Source of the DNA: CAVTRI01 sp963737075
Lineage (GTDB): Bacteria > Actinomycetota > Acidimicrobiia > Acidimicrobiales > Palsa-688
NCBI GenBank assembly: GCA_963737075.1
Contig: CAVTRI010000002.1
Coordinates: forward strand, 1,736,001-1,800,000
Direction: 5' to 3'
DNA length: 64,000 nt
Positions 52,288 through 59,858 of this stretch are shown here, piece by piece. Both the position numbers and the translations under genes were made by a program. The number at the start of each line of letters is the position of its first letter. Positions within the stretch are counted from its first letter, which is position 1. The notes below the pieces were generated by a model. It saw only the letters and a program-made list of their open reading frames with translations. It did not search any database and had not been told where the DNA came from.

Positions 52288-53741
52288 CTTCGGAACCCCG
52301 TTTCGGCCCTCGAGCGTGCACGTCGTGGCTCGAGCTCGTGGCTTCACATGCCCACTCGGGCAACCGGGCCCTGCTGCTGCCTGACGGGTCGGCGTGGACA
52401 TACGACGAGCTGCTGGCCCGGGCCGCGGGGGCGGCGGCGTGGCTCGACTCCATCGGCGCCGAGCGCGGCGTTCCCTTGCCCATCTTCGTCGCCACCGGCC
52501 CGGAGGCGCTGGCGCTGCTGCTCGGCGGAGCCATGACCGGTCGGCCGGTCGCACCCCTGAGTCCGCGCTTCACCGTCGCCGAGCTGGCGGCGTGCCTCAG
52601 CCGGCTTGCTCCCGGACCCATGCTGACGGTGCCCGAACACCGCGAATCGTTGCGAGCCGTGGCCGATCGGACGGAACGCCCGCTCATGGTCATTCCCACC
52701 GTGTTCGCTGCTGGCCGACCAGGGGACCTCGACGCCTCGCCATCCGCAGTCATGGCGGTCGTTCACACGTCGGGTACGACTGCCCTGCCGAAAGCCGTCT
52801 ATCAACGCCAGCGCCCATTGACTCTGCGGGTCTGGCAAAGCGCGGATCCGATCGAGCTGACCGAAGGGTCGATCTACGCCACCGCCTCGGCGTTTCACCA
52901 TCAGGCTGGCGTCGGCCTGGTGCTCGTCGCTCTCGGCGCCGGGGCGACGCTCGTCTCGTTGCCGACGTTCTCCGTGGAGCACTGGAAGGCGCTCCAACCG
53001 CTCGCCCCCACCCACGCCACGGTGGTACCCGCGCTCATCGAGACCCTGTTGGCAGCCGACGCCCTCTGGCTCCCATCCCTTCAATGGATCCAGTACGGAT
53101 CGTCACCGATCCATCCAGATACCGCCAAGCGGCTCCTCGCCGACTACCCGCAGGTGCGGCTCGTCCAGCAGATGGGCCAGACCGAAGGCTCCCCGTTGAC
53201 CACCCTTGACCATCAGGATCACGTCGATGCGCTCGCTATCGCTCCTCACCGCTTGGAATCCGTCGGCCGACCGGTGCCTCGTTCGGAGCTGTGCATCGAA
53301 CATCCTGATGAAGACGGCGTCGGCGAGATCTGCTCACGGGCCGATCATTACTTCGCGCCCGACCCCGACGGCTGGCTGCGCACAGGCGACCTTGGCTACA
53401 AGGATGAAGATGGCTTCGTGTACATCGTCGGCCGGCGCAACGATGCGATCAATCGAGGCGGCGAGACGGTCTACCCCGTCGAAGTCGAACGAGTGATCGA
53501 AGGCCATCCGCAAGTCCGCGAGGTGGCCGTCGCTGCCCGACCCGACCGCCGTCTCGGCCAGGTTCCGCACGCCTTTGTCGTACCGATCGATCCCGCGAAC
53601 CCTCCTGCTGCCGCCGAGTTGATGGACTTCGCCCGGGCGCGGATGGCCCGTTTCAAGGTGCCCTACGACTGGCACTTCGTCGACGCTCTGCCGCGCAATC
53701 CTTCGGGGAAAGTCCTGCGCCGGGTGCTCTCTTCCGGTTGA
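52284..53741 (+). CDS. AMP-dependent acyl-CoA synthetase/ligase
   Basis: A 485-residue ANL-family enzyme that should activate a carboxylic acid through an acyl-adenylate. It shows the phosphate loop HTSGTTALPKA, the A5 region QQMGQTEGSP, the A7/A8 segments GWLRTGDLGYKDEDGF and GRRNDAINRGGETVYP, and the C-terminal catalytic Lys476 in PSGKVLRR. It is shorter than typical FadD (about 520-550) but has every core motif. ATG overlaps the MaoC-like stop (ATGA). It ends the operon from 44958 and converges with the acyl-CoA dehydrogenase at 53744. Confidence 0.9.
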   Translation: MTSEPRFGPRACTSWLELVASHAHSGNRALLLPDGSAWTYDELLARAAGAAAWLDSIGAERGVPLPIFVATGPEALALLLGGAMTGRPVAPLSPRFTVAELAACLSRLAPGPMLTVPEHRESLRAVADRTERPLMVIPTVFAAGRPGDLDASPSAVMAVVHTSGTTALPKAVYQRQRPLTLRVWQSADPIELTEGSIYATASAFHHQAGVGLVLVALGAGATLVSLPTFSVEHWKALQPLAPTHATVVPALIETLLAADALWLPSLQWIQYGSSPIHPDTAKRLLADYPQVRLVQQMGQTEGSPLTTLDHQDHVDALAIAPHRLESVGRPVPRSELCIEHPDEDGVGEICSRADHYFAPDPDGWLRTGDLGYKDEDGFVYIVGRRNDAINRGGETVYPVEVERVIEGHPQVREVAVAARPDRRLGQVPHAFVVPIDPANPPAAAELMDFARARMARFKVPYDWHFVDALPRNPSGKVLRRVLSSG

Positions 53742-53743
53742 GC

Positions 53744-54898
53744 TCAGGATCGGGGGCCGCGCAGCTCGGCAGCGGCAATCTGGTGGCGAAGGATCTCGCT
53801 GGTGCCCTCCACCACGCGAGCCACCCGCAGGTCGCGCCACCAACCTTCGAGCGGCAGTTCCTTCGACATCCCCATCGCCCCAAACAGCTGCATCGCCAGG
53901 TCGACCACCTCGTACGCCGTCTCCGTGGCGGTCAGTTTGGCGGTGGCCACCTGGCTGCGGGCGTCTCTGCCCGAATCCAGCGTCCACGCGGCCCGCCACG
54001 TGAGCAGCCGGGCAGCATCGATGCGCATGCGGGCGTCCGCGATGGTGAACTGGATCGCCTGGCGTGACGCCAGCGGGGCGCCGAACGTGCTGCGATCCGC
54101 TATCCAATCCTTGGTCATCCGCAGCGCATCCTCGGCGATGCCCACAGACCGGGCAGCGTAGACGAGCCGTCCCCGCTGCAGGAACAGCCCCGCGAGCGCC
54201 AGCCCCCGGCCCTCTTCACCCACCAGGTTGCCGAAGGGTACGTGGACGTTGTCGAAGTTGATCCGGTGGGGCCAGGCGTCTCTCACCACGGGCAGCTCGG
54301 TGATGCTCAGCCCGGGACTGTTGGCATCGACGATAAAGCAGGAGATGCCGTGCTCGGTGCGGGCGTAGACGACGCCGTAGCGTGCCCGTGCCGCGTGGGT
54401 GATCCACAGCTTCTCCCCGTTGATCACCCACTCATCGCCTTTGCGGACCGCGGTCGTCTGGATGGCCCGGGCAGGGTCCGTCCCTCCGCTTGACTCGGCG
54501 ATGGCGTTGAACGCCACCCAGCCGTGTTCGATGTGGGGCCGCACGTAGCGTTCGATCTGCTCCTCGGAGCCCTGGTACAGCGGTGGAGGCGGGTTGTAGC
54601 CAAACGCTCCCGCCCCCGGGACGGGATGGCAGAAACGATGCTTGCTGGCGGCCTCCCACACCACAACCGACTGAAACGCCCCGAGCCCTCCGCCTCCGAA
54701 CTGCTCCGGGGCATCCAGGCACCACAGGCCGGATTGGCGGGCGCGTGTTTGCAGCTTTTCTATGATCTCAGCCGGCAGGGCCCGGGCCTCCGGTCCGAGC
54801 GCCTCCTCGGCCGGGCGGATCTGCTCCGAGACGAAACGGCTGACGACCTGACGCAGCATTTCCAGGTCGTCGTCCAGGTCGAACCCGGAAAACGTCAT
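53744..54898 (-). CDS. Acyl-CoA dehydrogenase
   Basis: A 384-residue FAD acyl-CoA dehydrogenase. It shows SGLWCLDAPEQFGGGG, AIAESSGGTDPA in the flavin region, INGEKLWITHA, RSTFGAPLASRQ, LFGAMGMSKELPLE and VEGTSEIL with Glu364 as the expected base. The aromatic-rich FGYNPPPPLYQGSEEQ loop is unusual. Its start overlaps the stop... of the preceding crotonase gene on the minus strand is not the case; rather its ATG at 54898 overlaps the stop of the crotonase ending at 54895, so it is third in a three-gene operon (crotonase, crotonase, dehydrogenase). Confidence 0.92.
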   Translation of the reverse strand: MTFSGFDLDDDLEMLRQVVSRFVSEQIRPAEEALGPEARALPAEIIEKLQTRARQSGLWCLDAPEQFGGGGLGAFQSVVVWEAASKHRFCHPVPGAGAFGYNPPPPLYQGSEEQIERYVRPHIEHGWVAFNAIAESSGGTDPARAIQTTAVRKGDEWVINGEKLWITHAARARYGVVYARTEHGISCFIVDANSPGLSITELPVVRDAWPHRINFDNVHVPFGNLVGEEGRGLALAGLFLQRGRLVYAARSVGIAEDALRMTKDWIADRSTFGAPLASRQAIQFTIADARMRIDAARLLTWRAAWTLDSGRDARSQVATAKLTATETAYEVVDLAMQLFGAMGMSKELPLEGWWRDLRVARVVEGTSEILRHQIAAAELRGPRS

Positions 54899-55641
54899 GA
54901 AAGCACTCGGGCCACACGAGCACGAAACTCCGGATCCGCTAGGAGCCCCAGCTGGTGGCGCAAGCCCAGAGCCAGGTGCTCGTCAAGATGTCGGCGTACC
55001 AGGTCGCGGCTCAGCTCTGCATACGCCCCGAGGGCAGCTCGTGACATCGACGACAGCTTGCCAACCCTTTCTGTGGCGCGCTCCAGGGCCGTCCGATCGC
55101 CCGCAGACTCGGCGATGCCGAGCTGCTCCGCGGCCGCGGCGTCGAGACGGGGCTGGTCCTCGAGCATCCGCCACAACGCGTTCGGCGTCCGCAGGCCGAG
55201 AAACAGGACCCCCCCGGTTGCCGGCACGAGGCTCATCCGCCCCCACCCCTGGGTCACCCAGCCGTCCGGCCCGATGAAACGACTGTCGCAGGCGAGGGCA
55301 ATGTCGAGACCCATGCCGACCGCGGCGCCGTCCACCGCGGCGACCGTCGGGAGAGGGAGCTCCAGCAGCGTTCTGATCAACCCTTGATAGGCGCCGTACA
55401 CCAGGGTGCGCCGGTCCTCCGGTGACATTCCCTGTCGTGATGCCGCCGCTTTCAGGTTCCCTCCGGCGCAGAATGCCCCCTCTCCGGTGAGCACCACCCC
55501 GGCCGCGTCGGGGCTCGAGGCGGCGTCTTGCAACGCCTGCGCCACCTCCTTTGCTTCCTCGGGCCCGAGCGCGTTGCGCTGCTCAGGCCATCGCATGGTG
55601 ACGACCGCCGCTGCTCCTTGTCCGGACACGTCCACACTCAT
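54895..55641 (-). CDS. Enoyl-CoA hydratase/isomerase family protein
   Basis: A 248-residue crotonase-fold protein: RWPEQRNALGP, oxyanion strand GEGAFCAGGNLK and DGAAVGMGLDIALACD. The first hydratase Glu position is Asp (GLDIAL) and the second is not Glu (GWVTQGWG), so an isomerase or other crotonase reaction is more likely than simple hydration. A strong AGGGGAGGAGG precedes the ATG. It is the middle gene of the minus-strand operon 56445-53744 and shares 4 bases with the dehydrogenase start. Confidence 0.87.
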   Translation of the reverse strand: MSVDVSGQGAAAVVTMRWPEQRNALGPEEAKEVAQALQDAASSPDAAGVVLTGEGAFCAGGNLKAAASRQGMSPEDRRTLVYGAYQGLIRTLLELPLPTVAAVDGAAVGMGLDIALACDSRFIGPDGWVTQGWGRMSLVPATGGVLFLGLRTPNALWRMLEDQPRLDAAAAEQLGIAESAGDRTALERATERVGKLSSMSRAALGAYAELSRDLVRRHLDEHLALGLRHQLGLLADPEFRARVARVLS

Positions 55642-55659
55642 CGACCGACCTCCTCCCCT

Positions 55660-56445
55660 TCAGCGTACGGTCGGCGCCGGCCGGGCGGCCTCCTGGCGCA
55701 ACGCCTGTTCGCCGCCGAGCGGGTTGCCGATCTGCACGTAGCTCAGCGCCTGGTGCATCGCAGCCGAACGGCCCAGGTCTATCGAGTCCCAAATGGCCCG
55801 GACGGTGCCCTGGGTGGCGACGCTGGGTTTGGCGGCAATCGTGGCCGCGATCTCATGGGCGCGGCCCGACAAGCTGTCCCGCGTGGTGATTTCGCTCACC
55901 AACCCAATCTGTAGCGCCCTGTCTGCACCCATCCGTTCGTCCAGACCCATCAGGGCCCAGCGAAGCGCCTCCCCCAGGGGAATCCGCATCCGCAGCCCGA
56001 TCGGCTCCAGCGCTGATGTCATCCCATACGTCACGTGAGGATCGAAGAACTCGGCGTCGTCAGAGCAAATGACGATGTCCGACTCGTTGATCCAGTAGAA
56101 GGCTCCCCCAGCGACCATCCCATGCACCGCGCAGATCACCGGCTTCCAGACCCGGTTCGCTTTCGGCCCCAAATAGAACGCTGGTTCCGTGTCGTTAAAG
56201 GGATTGTCCGAGTAGGCGTTGGCGCGCGCGTTCGGGTCCTTGACATCCAGACCAGCCGAGAAAGCCGTACCTTCCGCCCGAAGCACCACGGTGTGCACGT
56301 CGGTGTCTCGCTTGATCTCGGCCCAAACAGTGTGAAAGTCGTCGAGCATCGCCCGGTTGAACGCGTTGAGCTTGTCGGGCCGGTTCAAGGTGATGGTGGC
56401 CACATGGTCGCTGTCGGTCTCGTACGTAATGGCCTCGTATGGCAT
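55660..56445 (-). CDS. Enoyl-CoA hydratase/isomerase family protein
   Basis: A 261-residue crotonase-fold protein: TLNRPDKLNAFNRAM, GTAFSAGLDVKDPN, HGMVAGGAFYWINESD and FFDPHVTYGMTSALEPIG. The last segment marks a subgroup frequent in actinobacteria that lacks both hydratase glutamates. The reaction is unknown. No ribosome site is seen; on the minus strand TACCGT (56457-56452) lies 6 bases before the ATG, which suggests a leaderless start. It is the first gene of the crotonase, crotonase, dehydrogenase operon. A GTCCAACTG box lies about 150 bases upstream. Confidence 0.87.
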   Translation of the reverse strand: MPYEAITYETDSDHVATITLNRPDKLNAFNRAMLDDFHTVWAEIKRDTDVHTVVLRAEGTAFSAGLDVKDPNARANAYSDNPFNDTEPAFYLGPKANRVWKPVICAVHGMVAGGAFYWINESDIVICSDDAEFFDPHVTYGMTSALEPIGLRMRIPLGEALRWALMGLDERMGADRALQIGLVSEITTRDSLSGRAHEIAATIAAKPSVATQGTVRAIWDSIDLGRSAAMHQALSYVQIGNPLGGEQALRQEAARPAPTVR

Positions 56446-56484
56446 AGCGCGACGGTACCCGGGTGGCCGGTACTGTGCAGCCCG

Positions 56485-56601
56485 ATGACCTGGTCAGCCA
56501 TGGTCGCGCGCCGGCACCCGCGCGATCCGGCGGTCATCACACCCGAGCGGACATGGGACGGTGCGGAGTTCCCTGACCCGACGGTATCTCCGTCCAACTG
56601 A
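56485..56601 (+). pseudogene. N-terminal relic of an acyl-CoA ligase
   Basis: A 38-codon frame reads VARRHPRDPAVITPERTW-DG-AEF and then stops at PSN. The RHP-x-DPAVITPERTW pattern is what ANL ligases show 15-45 residues from their start (compare HSGNRALLLPDGSAWTYDEL at 52284). Everything beyond is missing. It may be the remnant of a plus-strand ligase gene lost by deletion. The final codons overlap the GTCCAACTG box at 56592-56600. Confidence 0.5.
56592..56600. promoter_or_regulatory. GTCCAACTG box
   Basis: An exact copy of the recurrent 9-bp box, between the third binding lipoprotein and the crotonase operon on the minus strand. It is about 150 bases upstream of the crotonase start, and no matching promoter was assigned. 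Confidence 0.4.
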
Positions 56602-56634
56602 GGCGGGCGGCCACTTGGCCACTGCTCACGCGCA

Positions 56635-57852
56635 TCACGACATGCAGGACGGCGTGGCGCCATTGGGGGCCACGTAGGCGCCCTGCTTGATCGAGGCGAG
56701 GAAGAAGCAGTTGACCGACGTCGGCTTTCCCTGGGTGAAGGTGAGGGGCGGCGCGTACCCGCCGAGCGTTTCGCCGTGCATGGCGTACAGGCCGTTATAG
56801 ACGTCGGTGGTCGTCGGACTGGCCCCGGCGTGGGCCAGGGCGGCAGCGAACACCAAGGCGGCGGCGTACGTGGCGGACACGTTGTAGGGGAAGTTGGTGG
56901 ACGCCAGGGCCTTGCTTTCCACCTGCTGGAACTGCGCCGCTTCCGGGCCCTTGTAGAACCAGGGCACGTTGCCGGTGTCGCCCGTGGTGCCGTTGAGGTT
57001 GGAGTCCTTCAGGTAGTTGGTCTCCCAGGTGCCCATTCCCTGGACGTAGATCGGGTGGTAGCCCTGCCTCGCGCAGTCGTCGGCCAGCTTCTGAGAGGGC
57101 GGGCCGGCGCCGAAGAGGGCGGTGGCGTGGGCCTGCTGCATGGTGACGCACTGCGCCGTGTAGCTGGGGGCGGTCTCACTGGCGGCCAGGGGAGGCGGGA
57201 AGCCCAGGCCCAGGCTCTTCGCGTACCCCTGCGTCACCGGGATCGCCTGTTTGCAGGCGGCGACCTCGGTGCAGTAGATGACGCCGAAGCTGTTGGCGCC
57301 GGCATGCTTGGCTGCGAAGACGAAGCCGTAGATGCCGGTCAGCACCGTTGTCCCGGACGGGAAGAAGTTGGCGTCGGCCTGGCAGGTGAACCCGTTGCCG
57401 CTCTGGATCCCGCAGATGACCGGGATGTGGGCGGCGTCCACCGCCTTCTGGAATGCCGAGTCGAGCCCGGTGCCATCGACGATGCCGAGGACGTGATCAG
57501 AGATGAGCGTCTGCGCCGCAGTGGAGGCAAGGGCGGGGTTGCACTGGGTGTCGATGACCGTGACCTTCACCGGATGCCCGGCGATGCCGCCATGGGAGTT
57601 CACATAGTTCTGCCACGCAGTCAGCGTGTTGCCCTGGTCGGACGTGGGTCCTGGCAGGCAGCCTCCGGTCTCGTCGGCGATGGCTCCGAGCTGCAACGTC
57701 GAGCCGGAGACGCCCGATGAGGCCGCGGAGGTCGACGCGCCGCTCGTCGCCGACGGCTTGCTCGAGCTGCTGCAGCCGGCAGCGACGAAGGCGGTCACCA
57801 CGGCGACCAACCCGATAAACGAAGCCCTCGAACGACGGCGTAACCCCCCCAT
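56635..57852 (-). CDS. Liv-type ABC transporter substrate-binding lipoprotein
   Basis: A 405-residue binding lipoprotein. It has a signal peptide MGGLRRRSR then a hydrophobic core to AFVAAGC (Cys27), a Ser/Ala linker, then the LivJ-type domain with DETGGCLPG, WQNYVNSHGGIAGHP, CARQGYHP and LGGYAPPLTFTQGKP. The domain shares its layout and paired cysteines with the proteins at 22207 and 44958. The start ATG at 57852 lies behind AGGAG with a 10-base spacer. It diverges from the acyl-CoA dehydrogenase at 57938 and is the binding protein nearest to the Liv permease/ATPase genes. Confidence 0.92.
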   Translation of the reverse strand: MGGLRRRSRASFIGLVAVVTAFVAAGCSSSSKPSATSGASTSAASSGVSGSTLQLGAIADETGGCLPGPTSDQGNTLTAWQNYVNSHGGIAGHPVKVTVIDTQCNPALASTAAQTLISDHVLGIVDGTGLDSAFQKAVDAAHIPVICGIQSGNGFTCQADANFFPSGTTVLTGIYGFVFAAKHAGANSFGVIYCTEVAACKQAIPVTQGYAKSLGLGFPPPLAASETAPSYTAQCVTMQQAHATALFGAGPPSQKLADDCARQGYHPIYVQGMGTWETNYLKDSNLNGTTGDTGNVPWFYKGPEAAQFQQVESKALASTNFPYNVSATYAAALVFAAALAHAGASPTTTDVYNGLYAMHGETLGGYAPPLTFTQGKPTSVNCFFLASIKQGAYVAPNGATPSCMS

Positions 57853-57937
57853 TGACAAATGCTCCTCTTTTGTCCGGCTGAGATGTAGCGAACGACAAGT
57901 CATACGTGGCAGGCATTCTAGATAAAATCGCCCAGTC

Positions 57938-59122
57938 ATGCTCCCCATCGCGTTGACCGCCGAACAGCTCCGGTTCCGCGAAGAGGTCCGGGAGTGGCTG
58001 GCTGAGCATTTGGTCGGCGAGTTCCGCACCTTCGGTGGCGTAGGCCAGGCGGCCAGTGAAGAAGGCTTCGATGTACGGGCCCGGTGGGAGAAGGAGCTGG
58101 CCCAGGGCGGCTGGCTCGGCCTTGGGTTCCCCCGCGAGTACGGGGGTCGGGGGGCGTCGGTCACCGAGCAGATCGTCTTCGCGTACGAATGCGCGGCCGC
58201 GAACGCGCCGTACCGCCTGAGCATCCAGGGGACCGAAATGCTGGGGCCCACACTGGTCGCGTTCGGCACAGAATCCCAGAAGCAGCGCTTCCTGCCGGAC
58301 ATCGTCAACGCCGATGTCATCTGGTGCCAGGGCTTCAGCGAGCCGGGCGCCGGCTCCGACTTGGCGTCGGTCCGAACCGCTGCTCGACGAGACGGTGACG
58401 AGTGGGTGATCGACGGTCAGAAGGGGTGGACCACGTTCGGACATCACGCCGATTGGATCTACGTGCTCTGCCGCACCAATCCTGACGTTCCCAAGCACAA
58501 GGGTCTCTCCCTGCTGCTCGTGCCCATGCGTCAGCCCGGCGTTGAGGTGCGACGCATTCGTAACATTGCCGGCGCATCCGAGTTTTGTGAGGTCTTCTTC
58601 GACGGTGCCCGCACGGACGCCGATCTGGTCGTCGGCGAGGTCAACGGCGGTTGGCGTGTCGCCTTGGGCACGCTCGGCTTCGAACGGGGCACCGCCACCC
58701 TGCCCCATCAGATGCAGTTCGAGCGGGAGGTCGACGAGCTGATTGCAGCCGCCCAGGCGCTCGGGCGTAGCGAGTCGCCCGTGGTCCGCCAGCGACTGGC
58801 TGCCGCCTGGATCGGCGTGCGCATCCTGGGCTTCACCAACGCCCGCACGCTCAACGCGATCGTCCGGGGTGATGGCACGCTCGGTCCAGAGTCCTCCATC
58901 GGCAAGGTGTACTGGTCGGAATGGCATCAACGCCTGTGCGAGCTCAAGATCGCAGTGATCGGAGCCGAAGGCATGCTCTACGGCTACGACGAGTCGCATG
59001 TCGACGCCATGCAGCGGTCGTTTCTCCTCTCACGCGCGGAGACGATCTACGGTGGCGCCAACCAAATCCAGCGCAACACCATCGGCGAGCGGGTGCTGGG
59101 CCTGCCTCGCGAGCCTCGTTAA
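57938..59122 (+). CDS. Acyl-CoA dehydrogenase
   Basis: A 394-residue acyl-CoA dehydrogenase, paralogue of 7680-8852 (shared WLAEHLVGEF, GFSEPGAGSDLASV, GQKGWTTFG, SSIGKVYW and IYGGANQIQRNTIGERVLGLP). As in that protein, Gly replaces the YEGT-type Glu, so the catalytic base must be elsewhere or the enzyme works with a partner. No ribosome site precedes the ATG; TAAAAT (57923-57928) lies 9 bases upstream, fitting a leaderless transcript. The gap to the divergent binding-protein start is only 85 bases. Confidence 0.92.
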   Translation: MLPIALTAEQLRFREEVREWLAEHLVGEFRTFGGVGQAASEEGFDVRARWEKELAQGGWLGLGFPREYGGRGASVTEQIVFAYECAAANAPYRLSIQGTEMLGPTLVAFGTESQKQRFLPDIVNADVIWCQGFSEPGAGSDLASVRTAARRDGDEWVIDGQKGWTTFGHHADWIYVLCRTNPDVPKHKGLSLLLVPMRQPGVEVRRIRNIAGASEFCEVFFDGARTDADLVVGEVNGGWRVALGTLGFERGTATLPHQMQFEREVDELIAAAQALGRSESPVVRQRLAAAWIGVRILGFTNARTLNAIVRGDGTLGPESSIGKVYWSEWHQRLCELKIAVIGAEGMLYGYDESHVDAMQRSFLLSRAETIYGGANQIQRNTIGERVLGLPREPR

Positions 59123-59135
59123 GCGTTTTTCTGCA

Positions 59136-59858
59136 TCACGAGGCGATGCCGGCTTCGGCTCCGAGGTACCGCTCGAAGATGTCCTGGTGTTCTAGCTCGG
59201 CCGGGGTTCCTGCGTAGACGATGCGGCCGCGGTTGAGGAGATAGACGCGGCTCGCGAGACTGAGGGCGCGGTACACGTACTGCTCGACCAGCAGGAGGGA
59301 GGTGCCTTCCGCGGAGATTCTGGCCAGAAACTCGAAGAGTCTGTCGACGACGACCGGTGCCAGGCCCATGGATGCTTCGTCGACCAGCACCAGCCTGGGG
59401 TTGGAGATATAAGACCGGACGATGGCGAGCATCTGCTGCTCGCCGCCGGAGAGGCTCCCGGCGGTCTGGTTGAGCCGCGCACCGAGGACGGGGAACGCCG
59501 CCGCCGCCTGCTCCAGACTGTCCTTTTCCTTGCGCCGGGGGGAGAAGAGGGTGAGGTTCTCCTTGACGGTGAGTGAGGGGAACACGCCTCGGCCTTCGGG
59601 GATGTGGCACATGCCCCGGCGGGCCAGATGGTCCATGTGGCGGCGGGTAACGTCCTCGCCGTCCATGAAGACGGTGCCTTTGGTCACCGTGACCAGACCG
59701 GACGCCGCCCGCAGCAGCGTGGTCTTGCCGGCCCCGTTGGGGCCGAGCAGGGCGATGACGGTCGATGGGGGCACTTCGAGGTCGACGTCCCACAGGACCG
59801 TCGTCGTTCCGTAGCCGGCGGTGACCTTGTCGAGTTGGAGGGTGGGGGCGGTGCTCAC
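59136..59858 (-). CDS. livF: LivF-type ABC transporter ATPase
   Basis: A 240-residue ATPase of the branched-chain amino acid importer family, second ATPase of the Liv complex. Walker A is GPNGAGKTT (residues 39-47), the signature is LSGGEQQ (136-142) and Walker B LVLVDE (156-161). RRGMCHIPEGRGVFPSLTV is typical LivF. The GTG at 59858 overlaps the stop of the fused permease/ATPase gene (GTGA), so both are made together. The ATP-dependent import of the ligands of the three lipoproteins is inferred. Confidence 0.93.
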   Translation of the reverse strand: MSTAPTLQLDKVTAGYGTTTVLWDVDLEVPPSTVIALLGPNGAGKTTLLRAASGLVTVTKGTVFMDGEDVTRRHMDHLARRGMCHIPEGRGVFPSLTVKENLTLFSPRRKEKDSLEQAAAAFPVLGARLNQTAGSLSGGEQQMLAIVRSYISNPRLVLVDEASMGLAPVVVDRLFEFLARISAEGTSLLLVEQYVYRALSLASRVYLLNRGRIVYAGTPAELEHQDIFERYLGAEAGIAS

